A DNA stretch of 64,000 nucleotides from Galeopsis tetrahit (lineage: Eukaryota; Streptophyta; Magnoliopsida; Lamiales; Lamiaceae). Under the pieces are notes generated by a model. It saw only the letters and a list, made by a program, of their open reading frames with translations. It was not told the origin of the DNA and ran no database searches. The DNA is taken from NCBI GenBank assembly GCA_963675135.1, contig OY776121.1:77274875-77338874 (forward strand). Direction: 5' to 3'. The position numbers were made by a program, and so were the translations under genes. This document shows, in pieces, positions 41,896 through 54,700 of the stretch. Position 1 is the stretch's first letter. The number at the start of each line of letters is the position of its first letter.

Positions 41896-43282
41896 GGGAA
41901 AATATCACTTTTGGTCACTGAACTATATCACTTTTCAGTTTTGGTCACCCACATTTAATCACTATCAAAATTGGTCACTCACTTATTCTTTACTATCAAA
42001 ATTGGTCACTCACTTATTCTTTTTGATGATGATGTTAGTGAATCCGTCATTTACTGGAGGAGAGGTTTTGAGCGCGAACTTTTATTTTCCCTCTTTTAAT
42101 TCCTTAACCCTAAACTCCCAAACCACAATAGAGTGATTTTGAGTTTGTACGAAGAATTGAAGATGTCTAAAAACACCCCCAATACGGTAAGTTTCTATAA
42201 CTTTTACGTTTAAATATATGAGTTAATTAGTTTTGTTTTGTTTACATTTTTATCAAAAAAAAAATCAACTTTTAGATAGTGAGAGAGAAATGACTGTGGT
42301 TGATGGTGGTGATTTTGGTCCTGAAGTTTAGAAGGAATTCTCGTGCATCTTCTAGAACATTGGGTGATTCATCAACCAACCTTTTCCAGGGTAGCCAGGA
42401 ATTATCAGTAAGTTGTTAATAATTATATAACTCAATTATAATTTATTATCATCTCATTGTTGATTTGTTGGTTAACTTTTCATTTTACAGGGTAAACAGG
42501 AAATGGGAAACTCGGGAGGGGGTAGGAAAAGAAAATATCACAATGAAGCAAATGTGAGTGTGTCTTGGCTTACAATGTCATTTTATAATTACTCTAATGC
42601 TACGTGACTAATTTTTTATTTTATAGGTTGTGCAATCATCAAGAGTACACAATCCAATTATTGTGAAATGAGGAGTGAATTACATCACTATGTCAAATCT
42701 AGCTACTTTTACAAGGGAAAGAGTGACAGTGGTTCATCAAAAGGACTCAACAAGGAAAATACCAAAGAAAAAACAAGTGAGAGTGATGGCAAGCTAAATT
42801 AGTTAAATTGTGTTGGTTATGTAGCAGTTATGTACTATGTTTTTATAATTATAGTGGGTAGTTCGATGGTTTATAATTATTGTATTCACTGTGGTTGAAA
42901 ATTATTCAGACTTGCTTTTGTACTCTGTTTTTTAGACTTTTTTGAATAATATTTCAATTACTGATTTTCATATTGAATTTGTATAATGATGGGGAATATA
43001 AAATTATTTCAAAATAGTTAATTATTAGAATTCATTTCTCAATTTATAATTATTAGGGCTTGATAATCTATTATTAACCCAACAGTAGTAATATTAATTG
43101 GAGATAAATTCAGTAAATTAAATTTAAAAAAAAAAATGGGTTTGGGAGTTTAGGCTTAAGGAATTAAAAGAGGAAAAATAAAAGTTCGCGCTCAAAACCT
43201 CTTCTCCGTTAGTTAGTAAATGACGGATTCACTAATAGCAGTATCAAAAGAATAAATGAGTGACCAAAAGTTATATTTTCTC
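41896..43282. mobile_element. Non-autonomous MULE 2 with long TIRs (1.39 kb)
   Basis: The outer about 190-230 bp at each end are inverted copies: GGAAAATATCACTTTTGGTC at left and the complement at right, plus TTAGTGAATCCGTCATTTAC and GAGCGCGAACTTTTATTTTC in both arms. The flanks GATGATAAT and TACGATAAT are a 9-bp TSD with two mismatches. The centre holds exon-like pieces with GTAAGT and TTTACAG borders (42170-42800) of a decayed gene sharing the YITMSNL motif with MULE 1. Confidence 0.8.
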
Positions 43283-43757
43283 TACGATAATATAAGTGGA
43301 AATTTAACTAAAATTCACAAGAATCAGTTGTTTTGTTTCAAAGGGCGGTCCCGCAAATTGACAACAGACAACCCCCACCCTCCGCCGATTTCGCCACCTT
43401 CGATCCGCTTCCAACGCTTCTCGCAAAACGGCCCAAAAATAGAAACAATATCGCTGCGAGATAAATGCTCTGTCACTACCCAAAACAAATTCCCCTTTTG
43501 CAGATTCATTCCCATTAATCCATTTATTATTTTTATTTTTTCCCTAATTTCGTCAATCTTGTTTGGTTTTCTTTCATTGAACCCACCCAAAATTCTTCTT
43601 CTTCTTTTCGGATTCATTGTTTATCAATCATGAATGCCCACCCCATTCCAATGAATCTCCTCTTTTTACAAATGTTTAATTTAACTTGCGGAATCGGGGG
43701 ACTGTAAATACATACATATCTAAAAACATTGCTGTAATTTAGATTCAGTTAAAAATT
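43283..43757. other. Upstream/5' UTR region of the Nudix gene
   Basis: Between MULE 2 and the Nudix ATG. It includes a CCGCC- and pyrimidine-rich stretch (43360-43620) that looks like promoter/5' UTR sequence. MULE 2 ends 475 bp before the start codon. Confidence 0.5.
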
Positions 43758-45320
43758 ATGTGTGAATATTTGGTGGCAAGAACCGGGAGGCTACAGCAGC
43801 GCTATGAATCTGGTTTTCGTCTTGTTGCAGGGTAACTCTTGCTCCCTTTTCCTTTTATACAGATTTATTATGTCATGATGCATTTGTGCCTTTTTTGCCT
43901 TCTTGTGTTCTTTACAATTTTCAGTTACGATTTCCCCTTTGTGGTTTTTCACATTACTTTCTTGATTGGTGATTCATGATATGATATGGGATTTTCTAAT
44001 ATTTCTTGTTTTTTCATGGTATAGATTAAATAGTATTTTATGCATTGAGTTTTGATGTAATGGACTCCCTTCCTTTTAGTGCATTGTCGTTTTGATGTAG
44101 GGTGTGTGATTTTCATGGTGTGGTGGTTTGTTGAATGGAAACTTCGTTGTGGATTTCACCAATTGAGAGGATCCCAACATGATTCTAACCATTTTCTCAA
44201 TGTCTGCACTTAATTCTATCAGTTTGACGCTCTCTGGCTTCCTTTTTTTTTTTTTAAAGCATATAAGTATGACCAATGGAAATATCATATCATTAATCAA
44301 TAAGAACTTGTTGTGTTGAATCATGTTGTATGATAGTTGTTGAGTGCATACTAAAATACAGGGCAAACTTGCACTAAAAACATTCCTCTTGTCATGGATA
44401 TCTATTTTTTGTTGAATTGCAACTTGAATATCAGTTCAAGTAGCATATATGTCGTGATTTTATGTTAAAAGTGGCAGTTGTTTTCAGGTGCATTCCATAT
44501 AGGTATCGCTATTTGGATGAGAATAGCTGTGATAACTCAAACAAGGTTGTAGAGGTGCTCATGATCAACTCACCTAGTGGGCCTGGACTTTTGTTTCCCA
44601 AGGTATGAATTATGAATAGTATTGATTCCTTGAAGTGTGCCACTGGCAACATTGATTTGATTTAGCCATGTGTTTGATTCAATTTATTTGTGAATGAGGG
44701 GAGGTAGTTAGTACTCAATGGACATTGCTGCATATGGCCTTTTGGTGATTTATTTAAACTGGAGAGGAAAATGAATATGTGATGTGAGCCAGTGTACTTG
44801 TATTGTGTTTTGTTTGGTCAATTGACAGGGAGGCTGGGAAAACGATGAAACAGTCCAAGAAGCAGCACTTAGGGAAGCTATTGAAGAAGCAGGGGTTCGA
44901 GGAAAAATAATGGTGAGAATTTTGTTTTGGTTTATATGTTACACTCCTTTTCTCATCTTTAAAACTCACCAACTTATTCAATTATTTCATACATAGCCAT
45001 AACTGAGCATTATATTATATGGAATGATTTCGTCTGAAGTTATAATTTTTGTTTAGAGATTTCTTGGGTATTACGAATTTAAGAGCAAGACCCACCAAGA
45101 TGAATTCAGTCCAGAAGGTTGGTGTAGAGCTGCAATGTTCGTGATGATGGTTGAGGAAGAGCTCGAAACATGGCCCGAGCAGGATACCCGATGTAGAACA
45201 TGGTTAAGTATATCCGAAGCAGCTAATAGCTGTCGACATCCTTGGATGAGGGAGGCTCTCATGGCTGGATTCTCCACATTGCCCAATGAAGAAACAAAGA
45301 CCGAAGGTGAAGCAGTTTAA
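43758..45320 (+). CDS. Nudix hydrolase, plant NUDT16-like, 4 exons, 178 aa
   Basis: Exons 43758-43831, 44488-44602, 44829-44912 and 45057-45320 sum to 537 nt (178 codons plus stop). All introns are GT-AG (GTAACT, GTATGA, GTGAGA donors; TTCAG, GACAG, TTTAG acceptors). The N-terminus MCEYLVARTGRLQQRYESGF is the signature of the plant Nudix clade containing Arabidopsis NUDT12/13/16/17/18. The Nudix box G-x5-E-x7-REAIEEAGV begins at GWENDE (about residue 65), with all metal-binding Glu residues present. The segment LLFPKGGWENDE and the following EFKSK/HQDEFSPEG also match the clade. Members hydrolyse nucleoside diphosphate-linked substrates such as diadenosine or inositol polyphosphates with Mg2+/Mn2+; the exact substrate is not predictable. 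It is convergent with KEG, the stops being about 465 bp apart. Confidence 0.92.
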
Positions 45321-45785
45321 CCGAAGCACAAGACAAGACTATGTTGGTTTTAATGCCTCATTTTGGATCTTGATTAACTCTTATTATTTGTCTTCTTATT
45401 GAAAAAAGAGAGATTAAATTGGTTTTTGTACATGTCCATTAAATCATTCCATCATATATCCAATCCCACGAGATGAAAGTCGTTTCTTTGTAAAGCTAAC
45501 CCAAGATTTACCAAAAAAGTAGACCTGACTGATAATTCACAGAAAGTTTAAGTTATCATTCGAATTCATACAGGGAAAGTTTATGTTATACAAATATACA
45601 AAAGGAATTAATATTAATACCAACTATATATGTATGTAGTTTACAGCCCAACCAACCAATCTAGATCTCTTTTCCCTCCCCACCATTTCTGCTATATGGT
45701 TATCAACAGTTACAAATATATCTCGAGTTGCTTTTCTACGTCTGTCTGTCTTAACCATGGTTGCCTAGGCAAGGCATGCGTTCGT
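45321..45785. other. Convergent 3' spacer between Nudix and KEG genes
   Basis: AT-rich, no gene. It presumably holds the 3' UTRs of both genes, whose stop codons face each other. Confidence 0.6.
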
Positions 45786-48700
45786 TCAGCTCTCATCGAG
45801 CACAATGTCAGCAGGATCCCCAATCCACGGCCTTCCTTCACGCCACCTAAACTTGATCCTCAACTTCCCATTTGCATCGACTCCCACTACCTCACCTTTG
45901 CTCGCATGCGTCTCCATTCCCCACCCCCACCGCGGTGCTACCAACCCATCTTTAATCCGCACCTTGTCCCCCACTTTGAACGGTCTCACTCTTTCCATCT
46001 CCCACGCTTTACAAAGCCATAACCGATCCGTGAAGCAAAAAGAGACCCATAGATCTTCATCTTCGACCCGGTGCACCACTCCAATACTGGAATGGGTCAC
46101 ATCTCCCCATTGATGGGTAGGGTTGGTCACACTGGGCTTGACCCGAACCCAATCATTGACTAGAAGATCCCTTTCCTCCACAATCTCCACCTCTGAAGGA
46201 TCCAACGCCCAAGATTTAGACCCAGCAGGTGTGTATATTCTCAGCTTTCCATCTGCATCAATTGCTGATATAGTCCCTATACTTGAATGATTATGCCCAG
46301 ACCAACTAAACCTCGGTTGCTTCAAAGACGTCTTAACTTTCACTCGTTGCCCGACTACTAGTTTATCAGTTTTTTCAAGATTGGTTGTGGTCCCTACCCA
46401 TAACTCTTGCTCTCCACAAAATGCTACAAAAACACTACCATTCCATTCGTTTTCATCGTACTGAATCCCTTGTACAACACCGATGCTACCAGGGGTAACA
46501 GATTTCCAACTACTTGTGGTATCTCTAAGTTTGACCCACTCTCCCACCTCGTGCATTTTCTCGACTTGTAAATCTGCAGGGTCTCCTCGCCACAATCCCG
46601 GTAAGCCATAGAATGCAACCCTCACCTCTCCATCGGCATTGATGCTAACAATAACACCCCGAGAATCGGGGTGGGCCCCTCTCCAGCTCCACCTAGGCTC
46701 AACTAGCCCAGTTCGAAACTTAACATGTTGGCCAACTCTAAATCCCGGGACCTTTTCAACATCGGTATAATGAGTACTGCACCTTCCCTTGCGGAAACAG
46801 CAAGCTAGTTCTAGATAGCCCGTATCCTGAACGCTATGCACGATTGCTAAACAATCTTTGCCTATTGTGTTCCAATCATAGCTGGGACGAGCACCGAGGC
46901 TCGGTTTTGAACGTACCCAGTCACCTACTTCAAAGGCTGGAAGTCTTTCTGCATCTCCCGGTGAAACTTTCCATAAACTATGTCTTCCAGCAACTTTAAC
47001 CTAAAAAGGAAAATAAGATCAGAAACTGATGAAATTATCAAGAAATCTCTAAGGTCTAATCTTAATGCAAGATAGGCAAGAGCAAAACAAGCCTACATTC
47101 AAAGCACCATCCATGTCGATTCTTGTTATTTTTCCAACAGTAGCGGGCGTCTCGTTTGACCATCCAAGACGAGGCTGAGTAACAGATGGAAGCACATGAA
47201 TCTCTTGACCCAATTCAAAAGGAGGTACCTTCTCAACATCTGTAACCGAACAGCGGAAAAGTTTGCTTCTGAAGCAAAATGCAACTCCCATATCACCGTC
47301 CTCCTCCAAACTGTGGATAATACCGATATTATTTCTTGTAACATCCTCCCACCCATATATCGGGGATGGAACAGAAGCTTTAATCCTAACCCAATCCCCT
47401 ACCTGTGCAAGTTGTTGTACAATCAGACAGAGTAAGGGGACAATTTATTCACATCATGATGCAGAACAAGTACTAATATAAGTATTACCTTGAAATCTTC
47501 CACCTTTTCCATGTCAGAAGGATCAGCCTGCCACGGAATAGGCCGATTGGGAATTTCGATTATCAGAAGACCATCATTCTCAATCTCACTAATTCTTCCA
47601 ACACTATGATGTGTTTCACCACCCCAAGCATATCGAGGCTCCGCAACAGAACGCTTAACACAAACCCGATCGCCAATCTGGGGAAAAGAGACACTATTGT
47701 AGGGCAAGAGAGAAAGAAATAGAAATCAAGAAAATAACAGATCAATTCCACTAAATATCCTTACTCTAAAGGGCTCCACGTGCTCGACTTCTTCAGGTTC
47801 ACAATGCCATGGAGCAGGAAGGTAGCTTAGTTCCAATAACAAACTATTATCTGGTCTAACACAGTACACTACACCAATGCTTCCTGGGGTCACAGACCCC
47901 AACCCATGTTTAGCTGTAGTCAGGGTGGGGCGTATACGAACCCAGTCACCAACCTTGAATTCTTCAACTCGTTCCATTTCTGCTGGATCTGCTTTCCACC
48001 CTCTAGATGCTCCAGGGAAGCCAACACGCAAGATTCCATCATCATCAACACACAGAACTGTTCCAATGCTGTCAGGTGACTGACCACGCCAACCAAATCT
48101 GCATTGGGAAAACGAATCACTACAAGGTATGTGGACATTGAAGATATTCAATAGCAATATGGGATGGCTCATATGCTTAATCTATTAGTGAATATTACAC
48201 ACAACCATAGGTAGTTGATATATCTTTAAAGATAAAAACCAAGTAATGGCAAAAATGACAATGTTCATGGCATCTCTTTAAAGATTAAAACCCAAGCAAA
48301 ATGAAGATTTTTTTTAGTGGCATGTCATATTTTCTCAACCTTAGTAAGAAGATGAAATTGTCTTTCTGAGTTGTACATTTCTAGAGCAAAGATCATGGCA
48401 TTCTAAAAACAGGGACCTAGCAGAACTAATGCACGCAAGACTAACAACCAACCATGATGGAGCATAATTTCCCATACTTCAAAACTAGTACATCTAAGGT
48501 AGTCCAAACGCGGTGAAAGACCATGTATTGTGGTAAGTAGGAAGGTTTATAGGACATCAAAACATCGTTATATAAGTTGTGTAACTTCTTTCCTGAAAAT
48601 TCACTATGAAACATAACTGAAATTATAGCTTGACAAAAAATCATTTAGATTTTAATGTATCATCCAGTCTAAATATCATTTGGATAGTGCAAGTAATGAG

Positions 48701-51700
48701 CACTACACAAATCTGAAAAGAGAAGGAATGAAGAAAAGAAAGGGAACTATAACAAGTCACAGATCCATAAGTAACATTAAGAACCAAAGATATGCAAGAA
48801 TCCAGGATTTCAAGAATTCCATTAAATTGAAAATAAAAATGCAACGTTTACCGGTAAATGTCAGGATTCAACAACCTACAGGCATATATGTTCACAATGA
48901 ACTCAAGATATAAATATGTAATAGTAAGGCTTAGGATTCACGAGTTGGCATCTGTCAAATATAACAAAAAACTTATGTTCATTTCAGGGAGATTGTACCT
49001 TGGTTCTAGGACATCACACTTTAGTTTAACATGCTGCCCCCTGTCAAGTGGAATCATTTTTATGACTTCGCTTGCTAGTACTTGAGCCAGAGCTTCTCCA
49101 GAACAGAATGACACAATGAGATTGTCATTGTCTGGGACACTCTGCACAAAACCTATACTCTTGTGTGTTGCACCTTGCCACCCATAAGTGGGTTCCTTAA
49201 TGCTTCTTCTGTATTTCACCCAGTCACCATTTTGATATCTGCCAAAATGTTTAGATGACAGAATTGTTTCTCATACAAAACTCAGATATTACCAGGAAAC
49301 AAAAACTGAAATATTTTAATAATTTTTGTTTACGTACAAAGTAGGAGACAAATAGACCCCTTTCTCTAGCAGTGCCTCCTGTAGATCTTCAGAAATCCAC
49401 TCACGCGGAAGAGCTTCCAAGAAGTCCCTTAATGTCTTACCACTGCAAAACATCCTTACATTTATTTATCATACTTTGCTATAGATTACATACATAAGCT
49501 CACAAAATAAAACCGAAGGTTACAATACAACTGATCATGAGAGCATAGATCGAAGAAAATAATTTTGAGTTCTCAGAAAACTAGCCTGTGATTCCTAACA
49601 TCAACTGCAGCATCAGGATATTTAAGCATATTAATGATCCACTCCAAATTTTCACGTATCATCTTTGCAGTATCAGCTGCTATATGGAAAGCATTGTCAC
49701 CATCATCATCCTGAAAATAAATGAGATGAGAACTGTATATTAGCCTATTTGTTGAATGCAAGGTACATATTAGTCAGCAATATGGAGATATATAGAATTT
49801 TAAAATGTTGTCAAGGCAAAAAATAATAATAAATCTGTTATTTCATCTGTAGACAAAGATTACCAAGTTGAGATTTTTCAAAAGTATGTGAAACCATCTT
49901 GGTAAAAATTTCAGAAATATTCAGTTACAATCCTGGTATACATTGAAGACAGTCTTCGCAGAGTGAATAAATTGGAGACTAGAGCTATGCAGCTTATCAT
50001 AGAACCATCAACTCATCTTTCTTAACATGTCCATAGAAATCTAATTGGTCAGAAGTACGATTAATTTCCCACAATTCAGTATCTCAGTTAGATCATATCA
50101 GCCATTGCTAATATGCTTTCCTATATTTTGAATAGCTTTTGGAAAGATTAGCACTTAACCAAATATTCATATCAGAACCTAAAGTTCATCAACATACCTG
50201 CATGTTGCAATTGGCTCCAGCTGATAGAAGCAATCCAACACAGGATTTTGCGCCTCTAGCCAATGCTACATGGAGAGGTATGGTATTCTGAACATTTCTG
50301 ATGTTTACATCAACGCCAGCTTCCAAAATGATCTACACAAAAAAAAAACCAAAAAAAGAAATATCTTACAAAATATTCTCCAATAAATATATTTCAACAA
50401 CCATGAAGAGAAGATCGGGTGAAAATTAAGCAGTCATTCATCCTACCCTGACTAACTCAACATCATTAGCCATTGCAGCAGTATGCAAAGCAGTTTGGGC
50501 GTGTTGGGTGTCTTGAGCTGTTGGATCTGCTCCGGCAGTTAACAATATCCTTACCAGTTCTCTACCCTCTGAATGATCATTTAAATAAGAAAGGTCAGAA
50601 ACAAAATATTCCAGGTTTAATCATACTTTAATTTGAAATCAATTAGCACCACAACTAATAAGACCAAAAAGTAGACCCAACTTCTACCAGATTCATGATC
50701 TTTCTTCAAGGCAGAAGCCATGCACAAAGCTGTTCCCACAGGGCTCTGAATATCTATAGCTTCAGCAATATCTTCTATAGATGCAAGCTCTACCCATCTT
50801 TTGACAACAGCTACATTCCACGTCATTACAGACAAGTGCAGAGGCCTGCCAAATAAGATGCCATTGTGTAAGTCACATTATTGTAGCTACTAGAGCGTAT
50901 AGCAAAAAGTCACTGAATCAAACATGGAATGTGCACCAAATAGGCCACACTATTGTGGCTTTATTGTAATTATATATGAATACCAGTACATCAACAATAT
51001 TGTTGCCTGCTGAACAGGTGTCATCTCTAATCATACAATAGGTCTTTCTAAGTTAAATATAGGTCCCTGGTGGCCAGCTTGCATAGAAATACTGCCGAAT
51101 TTTACAGCATACCATAATATAATTTCCAAATTTGGCAGCTATTTGTATGTTGTCATAAGCAGTTACTCTCAATCTTCTTTTTTTTTTTTTTTTTTTTTAC
51201 AAGAAATGAGAATTTTATTTTATAATAAAATATTAAAAGTACAATGGATGAGAGATCCCTCAGGAAAACACAACCATGTACTGCTACAACATTTAGAAGG
51301 CAATATTCCAAATCCAAATTAAATCGGAAACCAAACATCCCCTAAACAACTTATGGCAGGAAGCACTCTCAATCTTACTTCTATTCTTTGAAGGCCTAAG
51401 ATTAATGCATTAGCTGTTATTATTGAGGTACAAACATATGGTATGGTCTGTTCTCCATTAAAATCCTACCAAAGTAAAACACAAAGTTGCCTCTACTAGT
51501 ATTATCACTATTGGCCAAAAAATCCTCTCTAGTTACTACAGGATACATTTACACTTACGTCAAATGTTTCGAGTTCAGAATACTCATAGATTTACATCCT
51601 CCATTTTCCAGTATGATGATAGCACAGTCAGTGTATTTCTTCGCAACAGCTCTGTGAAGTACAGATTCACCTTCATCATCAACTGCATTTGCATCAGCAC

Positions 51701-54700
51701 CCGCCAATAATAACTCCTATTCGCATCCAAATAAGAAAATATAAGTATTGCAAAATAAATAAAAGAGGTTATAATTTATAAGAATAAGCAAATAGAAATA
51801 TGTTGTATCCATACTCTCATGCAATCTGGTTGGCCATGGTAGGCACAAACATGAGCAACTGATGGACCAAGGCCTTCCCTTAACCTCGACTTGACATTCG
51901 CATTGTGCTTAATGAGCGCACGCACACATTCGGGTGATCCAGCTGCCAGAGCAAAAACGAGTGGTGGATCGCCATCTTTGTCGAGGACATCAACATTCGC
52001 CTCTTTGCATTCCAAAATAGCTTCTACGAGTTCAACGCTGCCCCGCCTACAAGCCAGGTGGAGAGCAGTTTGGCCGTCTGTATTTTGTGCTTCTAGTAGT
52101 GAGTGTATAAAACCGTGGCCCTGTCTCATAGCAGTCTTTTCGAGCAATTCTCTGCAAGGAAAAGGTAACAAAATGTAAATCATAAAACAAGAGGTTATAT
52201 CCAGCAGGTATAACAATGTCTAAAGTAAATAGGCCTCACCGAACTCCATTGACATTTCCTTCAGAGACGAGTCGGTGTAGAAGTTCGGGATTCGTTAGCG
52301 GAACCTCCACCTCAGGTAATGGAGAGGGAGGCATCCCATTGATTACAGGGGTAATAGGCACGTCACTGCTCATAAGATAAAGCAAAAATGGACACTGAAA
52401 TAATCAAACACATAATAGAGTACTAAATACAAGGGTAATTTATAATCATCACCAAAAACACCAAGGAACATAACACTAAAAAGAAACAAAGTCCGCAACA
52501 CCACTTTTTGAAATACAAATATATATGAACTTCTAATTTTAATCAACGTTCCTACTTGTCTGGGCTTGTGGGAGGACTCCTAGGAATCTCTTGCAAATGT
52601 CGAAGAAATATCGCCAACATTGAATGAAAAGTTGGTCTTTTTGATGCCTTGAACTGCAGGCAGTCACCAATCATCTTCCACAATTGACTCGGTATCCCAA
52701 CGCCAACTACACTAGCATATTGAGGGGGCTGTCGTTTGGCCTTGACAACAGATTGATAGATTTCTTCAGCACTTAGGCCGGCCCACCTGCATAAAAGAAA
52801 CTAACTTGTTATTTCCTTTCATTCTCAAGAAAACAAGAGGCATAAACAACAAAGCTACTCAAGACAAAATACTAAAAGAACTATACATACGGGATAGACC
52901 CCGTGCACATTTCTACCAATGTGCAACCGAAGCTCCAGGCGTCAGACTCGGGAGATATGCCAATAGCATCATCCCAGAAAAGATGCAGCGACTTTTTGAC
53001 AGGTTCCCATGCTTCGGGGGCTGTATAGTTAGGGCTCAGCATGGTGCAATCCATGCATGAATGAACCTTTGAGGACTCACACTCTTTTCCAGATTTTTTA
53101 CAATCAGGCTTTTTTAGAATTCCGGGAAGCCCATAATCAGAAACCAAGGCATGTCCATTTTCATCCAAGAGAAGGTTGGATGGTTTAATATTCATACAAA
53201 CAACACCAGCTGCATGAAGTTCAGCAACCCCACGGGCAATATCTGCTCCATATCTACATAAATACACCGAGACAAGAAAAAAGGTCTAAGTTAGTTGAAA
53301 ACTACATAATTTGCCAATGTATTAAAAGTCAAAGAAAGTTAAGTCACCAAGGCTCCTAGCAACAACTATACAGCATACCAACTCAATAGCAGCTTCATAG
53401 TACAAAGAAATAAAGAATATCCATTTGATTCACCGAGAAAAGTTGCTGTGTAGAAATCAACATAAAAGGTGGCCAGTAATGAGGATTTTCGTGAATAACA
53501 AGTTATTGTTATATTCCATGTGCTCTAATTCCAGATATTTGTACATAGGTTTATAAATTTGGCAGAGAATGATTTCCAGCAGGAGAGCACCACGATGCAT
53601 TCACCTACTATATTGTGTATGGCTCATTCAATTACTCACCGCTTATGGGCTTAGACTGATTCCAGTAGCATTAACTTGCAATTCATACTGGAGGAGATTC
53701 CCCAAGAAACTATCTCCTAGAGTTATGAAGGCAATCTTGTATATTAGTTGGTACATTAAGTCGGATTAATCGGTTCTTGAACCGGATACCGAGGCATAAA
53801 AAAAAAGTCGGTACATTAAGTTATGGTTGCATAGGAAAATTCAAGATAGCATCATATACAAAAAATCATATTTCAGCAGTGAAATGTTGCCAAAGCACCA
53901 AACAACATTTCAGATAAACATCCAGTGTTCTAGTCGAGGTATATCCTTTAAAAAGAGCAGTAATAATGGAAAAGGCAGCATCCAGCCTATTATTGTATCA
54001 AGCTCTGCTCCAAAGTTCCTATACAAGAATATCTAGACACTCCTTATAGTCAAACAGCATATGTTTAGTTGAGGTATGTCCCAGGAATCCTCAATTTAAG
54101 GTTCAAGATTGTTAATAAACATCCTCCAAATGTCAAACTAACTATCTTACGCTCCAATTCATATTGATTGCAGCCAATATGATGCAAGAACAGATAAGAT
54201 TATACAGCAGCTCATGAGAAATAGGTGTTAAGTTTCTCATATGCCTTCGCTATCTTCATGTATTTCAATCAATCAATGTCAATTGAACATTCACCTGTTT
54301 TGAATTTCAGAAATCAGGTTAAAGATCTGGCCTTGACTCTCCCACAATCATTGATCATTAAAAGAAAAGTACTAAGAACATAAAAACAAGAAAGATAGGG
54401 AGTGATACTTAATTATGTACCAAGACAATCAACATCAATGCTATGTTTGGGTTTGATATTCTTCCACAAATTTTCACTCTCCATATTGAATATAGACATT
54501 TAAGACTTTTCCCTACAACACATGTTCCTTTCCCTGCATTATATCAGGAACGTTTTAACCATTACGCTATGAATACACTCGGGAAGTAATTAAGTAAACC
54601 TTTTAATTGAGTGTTCCATTGAATATTTTCTATCAAATGTTTTTCTAGTATTGTGTGGAATTTTGTAAATCCCCCCGGCCCCCAAGTTTCTCTTTGTCTC

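Noticed and set aside
45805..46113. Plus-strand ORFs opposite KEG exon 16 and exon 1 (e.g. 55947-56528)
   Set aside because: They lie antisense to well-supported KEG exons.
53569..54036. Short ORFs in KEG intron 1
   Set aside because: No family similarity; the first overlaps the SINE-tail insertion.
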